A stretch of DNA of 5,534 nt from Alphaproteobacteria bacterium. GTDB lineage: Bacteria; Pseudomonadota; Alphaproteobacteria; ATCC43930; CGMCC-115725. Positions 1-5,534 of this stretch are shown piece by piece (the first letter of the stretch is position 1; every line of letters begins with the position of its first letter). Below the pieces are notes generated by a model, which ran no database searches, was not told the origin of the DNA, and saw only the letters and a list, made by a program, of their open reading frames with translations. Made by a program: the position numbers and the translations under genes. The stretch is taken from positions 1 through 5,534 of the forward strand of contig VAZT01000134.1 of NCBI GenBank assembly GCA_005884825.1, given 5' to 3'.

Positions 1-874
1 CGACAGCATGATCCCGGATTATGGCGGCAATCTCGCCAATATCGCCGACATACGCGATCGGGTGGCGGTCAACATTGCCGATATCCGTGGCGGATTTGCG
101 TTGCCGCATCTGCTTGCCGGCCAGGATTTTTTGTTCAACCTGGCGGCGCAGACCAGCCATCTCGATTCGATGTCGTCGCCCGAGGACGACCTCGCGATCA
201 ACTGCACAGCGCAGCTGCAGCTCTTGGAAGCATGCCGGGCGGTCAATCCCGGGATCGCGATCGTGCATGCCGGGACGCGGCAGATCTATGGCCGGCCCGA
301 ATATCTCCCGGTCGACGAACGCCATCCGCTGCGCCCGGTCGACGTGAACGGGGTCAACAAGATGGCGGGCGAGGCCTATCACCTGTTATATTGCGACGTC
401 TACGGCATCAAGACTCGCTCCCTCCGGCTGACCAACGTTTACGGGCCCGGAATGCGCATCAAGGATGCCCGTCAGACCTTCCTTGGTATTTGGCTGCGCC
501 GGGTAATCGAAGGTGAGCCGTTCGAGGTGTGGGGCGGCGAGCAGCGCCGCGACCTTCTCTATGTCGATGACGCGGCCGACGCATTTCTCGCCGCCGCACT
601 CACGACGGAGGCCGAGGGGTTGGCGCTCAATGTGGGCGGCGGCGACCCGGTCAGCCTGACGGCGCTGGCAGAAGCGATGATCGAAGCGAATGGCGGCGGG
701 CAATACGACATCCGGGAGTTTCCGCCGGAGCGCAAGCGCATCGATGTTGGAGATTTCCTGATCGACGACCAACGTTTTCGGACTTTGTCCGGCTGGCGCC
801 CCCGCATCGGCATCACCCGAGGTCTGCGCCGCTCAATCGAATACTACCGCAGCCGCCTGGCGAGCTACATCTAA
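1..874 (+). CDS. NAD-dependent epimerase/dehydratase (extended SDR), 5'-truncated by window edge
   Basis: This is the C-terminal part of an extended short-chain dehydrogenase acting on a nucleotide sugar in the cytoplasm. The frame is open to the window edge (codons for D-S precede the ATG at 8). The N-terminal GxxGxxG NAD-binding motif is absent, so the true start lies upstream and roughly 35-40 residues are missing. Counting from the ATG at 8, visible family signatures are NLAAQTS (44-50, the loop after beta-4), AGTRQIYG (88-95, with Thr90 at the catalytic Ser/Thr position), NGVNKMAGE (114-122, the YxxxK region), SLRLTNVYGPG (138-148), EVWGGEQRRDLLYVDD (173-188) and a C-terminal GWRPRIGITRGL (262-273). 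The catalytic Tyr is Asn114, while Lys118 is kept. Overall similarity is to UDP-glucose 4-epimerase/dTDP-glucose 4,6-dehydratase-like enzymes. Substrate and exact reaction cannot be read from the sequence. It lies six bases upstream of a sugar aminotransferase, which suggests a shared pathway. Family assignment is firm; specific function is open. Confidence 0.93.
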   Translation, partial: DSMIPDYGGNLANIADIRDRVAVNIADIRGGFALPHLLAGQDFLFNLAAQTSHLDSMSSPEDDLAINCTAQLQLLEACRAVNPGIAIVHAGTRQIYGRPEYLPVDERHPLRPVDVNGVNKMAGEAYHLLYCDVYGIKTRSLRLTNVYGPGMRIKDARQTFLGIWLRRVIEGEPFEVWGGEQRRDLLYVDDAADAFLAAALTTEAEGLALNVGGGDPVSLTALAEAMIEANGGGQYDIREFPPERKRIDVGDFLIDDQRFRTLSGWRPRIGITRGLRRSIEYYRSRLASYI

Positions 875-880
875 GATCCG

Positions 881-2017
881 ATGACCACCAACCGACCGGC
901 CCCTGCGATACCGCAGACCGACCCCCGAGCTGGTTACCTCGCTCAACGGACCGCTATCGACGCCGCCATCGCCCGTGTTCTCGACAGCGGCGTCTATATT
1001 CTCGGCAGAGAAGTCGAGGGTTTCGAGGCCGCATTTGCGGATTTCGTTGGGGTTGCGCACGCGATCGGCGTCGCCAGCGGGACGGATGCCATCGAGATCG
1101 CATTGCGCGCATGCGGGATCGGCTCGGGGGACCTCGTTTTCAGCGTGTCCCACACTGCGGTTGCGACTATTGCAGCGATCGAGCGGGCCGGCGCAACGCC
1201 GGTGCTGGTCGACGTGGAGCCGGGTACCTACACTATGGCTCCGCGCGAGCTCTTGCGTGTCTTGCGGTCGCCGCCGCCCGGCCGGCCGGCGGCGGTCCTG
1301 CCGGTGCACCTTTATGGTCAGCCGGCCGAATTGTCTGCCCTCACCGAGATAGCCCGGATATCCGGCTTACGGCTGATAGAGGATTGCGCGCAGAGCCACG
1401 GGGCATTCTATCGCGGAAGGGCGGCGGGGTCGTTTGGTGATATTGCTTGCTTTAGCTTTTATCCGACAAAGAACCTCGGCGCGCTCGGCGACGGTGGCAT
1501 GGTCGTGACGAACGATCCCGTGCTCGCGGCGGCGCTACGCGAAGTTCGGGAGCATGGCTGGCGGGAGCGTTATGTCAGTGCGCGCACTGGCATCAATTCG
1601 CGTCTTGACCCAATCCAGGCCGCGATCCTTGGGGTCAAGCTCCGGGCGTTGCAGACTGACAATGCCAGCCGGCAAGCAGCCGCCGCCCGTTATGATAGCG
1701 GTCTCACGGGGCTCCCGCTGGCGCTTCCGGCACGCCGGCCAGCAACGACACACGTTTTCCACCAATACGTAATCCGGCTCGCCGAACGCGACGGGTTGCG
1801 GGAGGCTTTGCAGGCTGCCGGGATCGGCAGTGGAATTCATTACCCGGTCCCGGTGCACCAACAACCGGCCTATAGGGGCCGTCTCGCCTGCGGTCCGTCA
1901 GGTCTGGGTGTAACCGAGCGCGCCGCACCCCAAATTCTGAGCCTGCCGATTTACCCGCAAATTTCAGACCATGCGGTAGATCGGGTTATCGCCGAGATTC
2001 GCAGGTTTTTCGCCTGA
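881..2017 (+). CDS. DegT/DnrJ/EryC1/StrS family PLP-dependent sugar aminotransferase
   Basis: This is a complete 378-residue enzyme, of usual length for the family, predicted to transfer an amino group (normally from glutamate) to a keto-sugar nucleotide in the cytoplasm. The N-terminus reads IPQTDPRAGYLAQR, followed by VLDSGVYILGREVEGFE (33-49). VASGTDAIEIAL (64-75) is the cofactor phosphate-binding segment. EDCAQSHGA (167-175) holds the PLP-ring Asp168, and FSFYPTKNLGALGDGG (191-206) holds the predicted Schiff-base Lys197. NSRLDPIQAAIL (239-250) and GIHYPVPVHQQPAY (318-331) resemble FdtB/QdtB/DesV-type 3-keto-6-deoxyhexose aminotransferases. That sub-assignment is tentative; WecE- or VioA-like roles are not excluded. 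The ATG at 881 fits the family N-terminus but has no clear Shine-Dalgarno sequence. The preceding stop is only six bases away, so coupling to the upstream epimerase gene is likely. A tri-proline stretch (131-133) sits before the conserved LPVHLYGQP. Confidence 0.95.
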   Translation: MTTNRPAPAIPQTDPRAGYLAQRTAIDAAIARVLDSGVYILGREVEGFEAAFADFVGVAHAIGVASGTDAIEIALRACGIGSGDLVFSVSHTAVATIAAIERAGATPVLVDVEPGTYTMAPRELLRVLRSPPPGRPAAVLPVHLYGQPAELSALTEIARISGLRLIEDCAQSHGAFYRGRAAGSFGDIACFSFYPTKNLGALGDGGMVVTNDPVLAAALREVREHGWRERYVSARTGINSRLDPIQAAILGVKLRALQTDNASRQAAAARYDSGLTGLPLALPARRPATTHVFHQYVIRLAERDGLREALQAAGIGSGIHYPVPVHQQPAYRGRLACGPSGLGVTERAAPQILSLPIYPQISDHAVDRVIAEIRRFFA

Positions 2018-2025
2018 GCCAAATG
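2018..2025. other. Convergent gene junction, 8-base gap
   Basis: The + strand aminotransferase stop (TGA, 2015-2017) and the - strand small transporter stop (TGA read at 2028-2026) are separated by only eight bases. A short CAGG/CCTG inverted repeat lies just inside the aminotransferase end (about 2002-2016). Its stem is too short, and it has no following T-tract on the + strand, to count as an intrinsic terminator. Transcripts from the two units therefore probably run into each other or end inside the opposite gene. Confidence 0.7.
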
Positions 2026-2367
2026 TCAGTTCTGGTGAATCAGCAACACGCCGCTGCCGATCAATACGATGCCCGCCAGCTGCGGCCAGCCGAGGGGCTC
2101 GTTCCACAATAGATGCGCAAGCACGGCGACCACTGCATAGCTCGCCGCAACCGAAGGGAAGGCAATCGAGACGGGGATTTTCTTCAGAGCCAGAATGTAG
2201 CAAAGCGCAGCCACGATATAGATCGCGAGGCCAATAATTGTCAGCGGATTGACAAATTGTGCAGTGATCGTCGCCGACCCTTCGGCGGCCGATTTCAGTG
2301 CGATTTGTCCGGCAATCCCAAACAATATCGCCGCGACGAGACTTGTGTAATACACCGACATCATCAT
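2026..2367 (-). CDS. Small four-helix DMT/SMR-type membrane protein, ArnE/ArnF (EamA)-like putative lipid-linked sugar flippase subunit
   Basis: This is a 113-residue, almost entirely hydrophobic protein with four predicted transmembrane helices: roughly residues 5-24, 40-61, 68-87 and 94-111. Features seen are GQIALK near the end of helix 1, PLTIIGLAIYIVAALCYILALKKIP (helix 2 into a short loop), SIAFPSVAASYAVVAVLAHLLWNE, and a final GIVLIGSGVLLI. These match the pattern of small DMT-superfamily proteins such as ArnE/ArnF, which flip undecaprenyl-phosphate-linked aminoarabinose. The EmrE proton/drug glutamate of helix 1 is replaced by Gly17, which argues against a drug exporter. The gene begins with three consecutive ATG codons (2367-2359). 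The first overlaps the GT2 stop as ATGA, so translation is probably coupled to the GT2 gene. The open frame continues upstream, but that stretch is antisense-frame noise inside the GT2 gene. ArnE/F normally act as a pair, and only one subunit is visible here. The flippase role is inferred from family and context. Confidence 0.85.
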   Translation of the reverse strand: MMMSVYYTSLVAAILFGIAGQIALKSAAEGSATITAQFVNPLTIIGLAIYIVAALCYILALKKIPVSIAFPSVAASYAVVAVLAHLLWNEPLGWPQLAGIVLIGSGVLLIHQN

Positions 2368-3383
2368 CCTGCGCTCTCGCGTAGCCGAACTGGCGGTCTT
2401 GCCCCGGGGGCGCGCGGGTATTGGCTGCGCCGCACCTCCCTGATAACCGATTGAGGCTTTCCGTTGGCCGTCAGGTAGAGCCGGCCGAGATACTCGCCGA
2501 CGATGCCGAGTATCACCAGCTGCACGCCGGAAAGCAGCAGCACCGCCGCCATCAACGAAGCCCAACCGGCCGGCGGGGACGAAGTCAGCGCCTCGGCGAT
2601 GACCATCGCGCCGGCCAAAGCTCCCAGTCCGCTCAGGATAAACCCAGTTATTGTGCTGACCCGCAGCGGCATCACCGAAAAGTTGACGAACATGCTCGCC
2701 CACAGCCGCATGAGGCGGCGCAAGGTGTAATTGCTGCGCCCCGCCGCGCGCGGCAAATGCCGCACCATCAGCCGATCGATATCGTGGGTAACCTGAAGGA
2801 TCAGCCCATCGACATACGGGAAGGGCCCCTCATAGCGGGTGATCTCGCGAACGACAAAAGCGCTCATGCAACGGAAGCTGGAGAGATAGAGACCCCTCGG
2901 TTTTTCGAGCACGAAATCGGCGACCCGGTTGGCAAAGCGGCTCCCGAGGTTCCGCCAAATTGGGTGCCGCTTATCGTCGTAAAAGGTGTAGATAACCTCC
3001 TTCCCGCTGCCTTGAGCAAAGGCGAGCAGCCGCTCCACCTCCTCGGGAGGGTTCTGCAGATCGTCGTCCATTGTAATTACATGCGCCCCGCTCGCATGGC
3101 GCAGCCCTGCCATGACGGCGTTGTGCTCTCCGAAATTTCTTGCGAGTTTGATCAATGTGATGGGCACACGGGCACGGTCGACGAGACTGCGGCATACATT
3201 GAGGCTGTCGTCGGGACTGTCGTCATTGACAAGGATGATCTCGTGTCCGCCGTCGATCCGCAGCTCTTCCAGTGCGCGAACCAGCTCGGCGACACTCGCT
3301 GCCCCGTTGTAGACCGGGATCACGATCGAGAGCGTCAGAGCGGGCGCGGCGTTTTTCGGAAGCGTCTGCTCTTTTTCAGTCAC
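2364..3383 (-). CDS. GT2 polyprenyl-phosphate glycosyltransferase, ArnC/GtrB/DPM1-like
   Basis: This 339-residue enzyme is predicted to transfer a sugar from a nucleotide donor to undecaprenyl phosphate at the cytoplasmic membrane face. The GT-A domain starts with LSIVIPVYNG (18-27), then EIILVNDDSPDDS (48-60, nucleotide-binding acidic residues) and LARNFGEHNAVMAGL (80-94). TMDDDLQNPPEE (104-115) carries the metal-binding DDD at 106-108. GRSNYTLRRLMRL (215-227) is the basic segment typical of DPM1/ArnC/GtrB-type enzymes. Two transmembrane helices follow (about 243-266 and 275-298), with a short basic cytoplasmic tail. The length and two-helix layout match ArnC and GtrB rather than soluble DPM1. 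The start is GTG at 3383, supported by an AAAGGGAGG Shine-Dalgarno sequence eight bases upstream. The gene overlaps the methyltransferase by eight bases and the small DMT gene by four, indicating an operon. Donor sugar is unknown. Confidence 0.94.
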   Translation of the reverse strand: MTEKEQTLPKNAAPALTLSIVIPVYNGAASVAELVRALEELRIDGGHEIILVNDDSPDDSLNVCRSLVDRARVPITLIKLARNFGEHNAVMAGLRHASGAHVITMDDDLQNPPEEVERLLAFAQGSGKEVIYTFYDDKRHPIWRNLGSRFANRVADFVLEKPRGLYLSSFRCMSAFVVREITRYEGPFPYVDGLILQVTHDIDRLMVRHLPRAAGRSNYTLRRLMRLWASMFVNFSVMPLRVSTITGFILSGLGALAGAMVIAEALTSSPPAGWASLMAAVLLLSGVQLVILGIVGEYLGRLYLTANGKPQSVIREVRRSQYPRAPGARPPVRLRESAG

Positions 3384-4131
3384 GGTCGCCGCCTCCCTTT
3401 ACAGCGATGGCGAGAATTGACCCGCCGAAGGGTAATCGGACGCCACGGCGCAGTAGCGCGGTTTCGAGCGCCGTGGCGGCTCGGCAAAGCATTTCCACCG
3501 AACGGGGGTACAGTTCGACGTCGCTGCCCACTCCATGCCCCTCGGGAAAAAGCTTGCGGGTTATGACCATCAGCGGAAACAGCACCGCGTTCCAGTAGGA
3601 GACGAACACCGGCCGAAACCCGACAGCCTTCAGCAAGCGGCGAAGACCCGTCGCCGTATAGCGCCGAGTGTTGCTCACCGCGATATCGTGCCGCGATAGC
3701 ATCCAGCTATAAGCCGGCACATTGAGGATCAGCCGACCCTTTTGGGACAGACAGCGATGGAATTGCCGCAGGGCACGATGATCATCGACGCCCTCGTGGC
3801 ATAAGACGTCGGCGCTGAAGATACCGGCGAGAGCATCATTGGCAAACGGCAGGTCGTTGACCGATCCTACACATACTGGCCGAGCGCTCTTGGTAGCCGC
3901 ACGCGTACAGGCTTGAAGGTCGAGATCCAGTCCAAATACCGGTGTCCTGCAATACTTCACAGCCAAACGCGAGAGAACTCCCCCGGTCCCGCAACCGGCA
4001 TCAAGGATGGGGAGATCGAGCTCATCGAGCTTCGATCGCTGCGCCATCAGAAGGAGGTTCGCGTGCATGGCGGCGAACCACCACATCCGGTCTTCGACCC
4101 TATCCAACTTGTCGTACTCGGAAGGTTTCAC
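3376..4131 (-). CDS. Class I SAM-dependent methyltransferase
   Basis: This is a 251-residue Rossmann-fold methyltransferase. The N-terminal EYDKLDRVEDRMWWF (5-19) matches the EDRxWWF opening common in methyltransferases of glycan loci. SAM-binding motif I is ILDAGCGTGGVL (42-53). An acidic residue follows beta-2 in FGLDLDLQA (66-74), and VNDLPFANDALAGIFSADVL (91-110) covers the motif II region. HRCLSQKGRLILNVPAY (125-141) is the post-motif segment. The hydrophobic stretch YWNAVLFPLMVI (179-190) could touch the membrane. The start is GTG at 4131, chosen because the EDRxWWF signature begins only a few residues later. No clear Shine-Dalgarno sequence precedes it. It lies 12 bases after the GT39 stop and in the same reading frame, so reinitiation is plausible. 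It overlaps the GT2 gene by eight bases. The acceptor is unknown; a lipid-linked sugar, nucleotide sugar or polyprenyl compound is suggested only by neighbours. Confidence 0.93.
   Translation of the reverse strand: MKPSEYDKLDRVEDRMWWFAAMHANLLLMAQRSKLDELDLPILDAGCGTGGVLSRLAVKYCRTPVFGLDLDLQACTRAATKSARPVCVGSVNDLPFANDALAGIFSADVLCHEGVDDHRALRQFHRCLSQKGRLILNVPAYSWMLSRHDIAVSNTRRYTATGLRRLLKAVGFRPVFVSYWNAVLFPLMVITRKLFPEGHGVGSDVELYPRSVEMLCRAATALETALLRRGVRLPFGGSILAIAVKGGGDRD
3392..3400 (-). promoter_or_regulatory. Strong Shine-Dalgarno sequence for the GT2 gene
   Basis: Read on the - strand this is AAAGGGAGG, a near-perfect anti-16S match, eight bases before the GTG at 3383. It lies within the end of the methyltransferase coding sequence. 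It fixes the GT2 start at the GTG and suggests strong independent initiation, in contrast to the weak sites before the other genes here. Confidence 0.8.
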
Positions 4132-4143
4132 GCGAGATCTATT

Positions 4144-5534
4144 CTACGGCGATGGGGGCAAATTCAACGTCCGCGGCGATCCGGGGATCGGCCTCGAAGG
4201 GGGTGCCGCCGAGGCCCGTTTCGTGGCCCGTTGCTCTGCGGCAAGTTCGCGCCGATCAAGCACCAGAGACAGGAGCGCACCCATCCTCTCGACCCGATAA
4301 ACCGTCCGGCCCGGCAGTGATCGTTCGCAGTTGTCCTTAGTGAAGGCGATAAAAAAATCTGCATGGGCGCGATCGCGAACGAACCGAAAATTCGGCGGAA
4401 AATAATAGCCCGCTGAGATCGGTGGCCCACAAACAGCGACGGTAAATTCGCGCTCTTCGAAATCTGCGCTATACTCGGCGCGCAAGTAATCTTCCAACCC
4501 CTGCACCGCCTCGGCATAGGAGTTGGCCCAATAATCGAGCTTGAACTTGTGCTGGGCGCCCTCGACCCCCCCGACGAAGGCATTGTAATAAACATATTGA
4601 TCGGGGTGCAGCATGGCCATAATCGAAATATGCGCGCAGCCATAAATCGCGAGTACGCCCCAGACCAGCCGTCGGTATGGGAACCGCGACAGCCAATCGA
4701 GACCCCTATCTGCGGCAACTGCCGCCGCAACGGCGATTAGTGGCAGTATAAAGATGAAATGGCGCATGCCGTCGAACAACACGGCCTTGATGACTATGGC
4801 ATACGCGACCGGGAAGACAATCCCGACGCCGAGGACGAAGCTCGCGAGCGCCTGCTCTCTGCTCAAACGGAAATTGCCACGCCAAAGCGCGACCACTGCT
4901 GCAACCGGAATACACACCAACAGGACGAGAACGAGCTCCGGCAGCGCGAGGGCGATATAAGTCGGGAGATAAGTCCACGGCAGGTCGTTTGCCGGCACAA
5001 ACTGACCATCGAACAACGTGTAAAACGGAAAAGACTGATGTGAAAAAAAGGCAAGGGCGCGCAACGGATTCTCGATCGGATCGGTCTGCGCCCACGGCCA
5101 GAACAACAACATGGCCGGATAGGCGATGCCTACGACAGGGAGGAGAATTCTCCACAAACTGACCCAAGCGGTGCTGGCCAGCAATTGGATCCGGTTGGCG
5201 AAGACGGCGCGCCAAGTTCCGTCCAGCGCCAGGAGGAGGCTCAAATAGAACAGCAGCAACAGGCCGCCGATCCTTACACCCATCGTCATGCCGATCGCGA
5301 AACCGAGTTTGGCCAGCGTTCCCAAGGGAGGCCGGGGCAGCGTCGGCACGATTCGGATCATGTAATAGGTGCTCCACACGACGCCGACTGCAAACGGTAT
5401 GTCCTTTGGATTATTGAACATCTGCCCGTAATAATTCGGGATCGAAATCAGAAGCAGACATGCGATAAATCCGGCGCGGGGGCGGGCCACCGCGCCGCCC
5501 AGCTTCCAGCAGCCGATCAATCCGAGGATTCCGA
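4144..5534 (-). CDS. GT39/PMT-type (ArnT-like) GT-C glycosyltransferase, 5'-truncated by window edge
   Basis: This is a multi-pass membrane glycosyltransferase, at least 462 codons visible. The frame is open to the window edge, and the first in-frame start-like codon (TTG at 5520) lies inside conserved sequence (GLIGCWKLGG), so the true start is outside. The first periplasmic loop with the catalytic acidic residues is not visible. Numbering from the codon at 5520: YYGQMFNNPKDIPFAV (30-45) is the conserved FNNPKD segment, GVRIGGLLLL (81-90) lies in a helix, DGMRHFIFILP (250-260) and HPDQYVYYNAFVGGVEGA (305-322) match bacterial PMT-family proteins, and KLDYWANSYAEAV (327-339) lies in the C-terminal domain. 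About seven hydrophobic segments are visible (near 41-57, 70-98, 118-142, 186-213, 223-247, 252-270, 284-304), then a soluble domain of about 120 residues and a Pro/Ala/Arg-rich tail (about 428-458). It probably uses a polyprenyl-phosphate sugar on the periplasmic side; the acceptor (lipid, glycan or protein) is unknown. Confidence 0.9.
   Translation of the reverse strand, partial: GILGLIGCWKLGGAVARPRAGFIACLLLISIPNYYGQMFNNPKDIPFAVGVVWSTYYMIRIVPTLPRPPLGTLAKLGFAIGMTMGVRIGGLLLLFYLSLLLALDGTWRAVFANRIQLLASTAWVSLWRILLPVVGIAYPAMLLFWPWAQTDPIENPLRALAFFSHQSFPFYTLFDGQFVPANDLPWTYLPTYIALALPELVLVLLVCIPVAAVVALWRGNFRLSREQALASFVLGVGIVFPVAYAIVIKAVLFDGMRHFIFILPLIAVAAAVAADRGLDWLSRFPYRRLVWGVLAIYGCAHISIMAMLHPDQYVYYNAFVGGVEGAQHKFKLDYWANSYAEAVQGLEDYLRAEYSADFEEREFTVAVCGPPISAGYYFPPNFRFVRDRAHADFFIAFTKDNCERSLPGRTVYRVERMGALLSLVLDRRELAAEQRATKRASAAPPSRPIPGSPRTLNLPPSP

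Noticed and set aside
38..88. Repeated NIADIR peptide (residues 11-16 and 22-27) near the start of the epimerase-like protein.
   Set aside because: The two copies use different codons, and this part of the fold naturally has similar strand and loop residues. It looks like chance rather than a duplicated module.
2002..2016. CAGG-TTTTTCG-CCTG inverted repeat as a transcription terminator.
   Set aside because: The stem is only four base pairs, the T-run is in the loop rather than after the stem, and the repeat lies in coding sequence.
2368..2703. Possible 5' extension of the small transporter gene, which would give a 225-residue protein.
   Set aside because: The extension lies wholly within the GT2 coding sequence in another frame, and its translation is Arg/Gly/His-rich without family features. 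The four-helix protein starts naturally at the ATG run at 2367.
2421..3566. Long + strand open frame (381 codons) opposite the GT2 and methyltransferase genes.
   Set aside because: It is antisense to two well-supported genes, spans their junction, and its translation is low-complexity, His/Arg/Gln-rich and without recognisable motifs. Such shadows are common in GC-rich DNA.
5518..5520. TTG at 5520 as the real start of the GT39 gene.
   Set aside because: Conserved family sequence continues upstream to the window edge, and the catalytic first loop would be missing. The gene is cut by the window, not short.

Overview
The window is compact, GC-rich and fully coding, with no rRNA, tRNA, CRISPR array, insertion sequence or long intergenic gap. 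Codon usage rich in G/C third positions, GTG starts and the style of the proteins suggest a high-GC Gram-negative proteobacterium, perhaps an alphaproteobacterium. That placement is an impression from the sequence, not a result of any search. The locus looks like a surface-polysaccharide or glycolipid modification region.

Left part, + strand (1-2017): the 3' part of an extended short-chain dehydrogenase (nucleotide-sugar epimerase/dehydratase type, 5' end outside the window). Six bases later comes a complete DegT/DnrJ/EryC1/StrS-type PLP sugar aminotransferase. The pair looks like an operon tail that makes an activated, probably amino-deoxy, sugar nucleotide.

Right part, - strand (5534 down to 2026): four tightly packed co-directional genes. 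In transcription order they are a multi-pass GT-C glycosyltransferase of the ArnT/PMT (GT39) type (5' end outside the window), a class I SAM methyltransferase, a membrane-anchored GT2 polyprenyl-phosphate glycosyltransferase (ArnC/GtrB/DPM1-like), and a four-helix small DMT/SMR-type protein resembling ArnE/ArnF flippase subunits. Junctions are a 12-base gap, an 8-base overlap and a 4-base ATGA overlap, so translation is probably coupled.

Working model (inference): GT2 loads a sugar onto undecaprenyl phosphate at the cytoplasmic face, the small DMT protein flips it, and the GT39 enzyme transfers it to an acceptor on the periplasmic side. The methyltransferase modifies the sugar, lipid or acceptor. 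The + strand pair may supply a sugar nucleotide for this or a neighbouring pathway. The two transcription units converge with only 8 bases between stop codons and no recognisable terminator between them.

The most notable details are an Asn in place of the catalytic Tyr in the YxxxK motif of the epimerase-like protein, a single in-frame amber codon separating the GT39 enzyme from the methyltransferase, and the loss of the EmrE-type glutamate in the small transporter.
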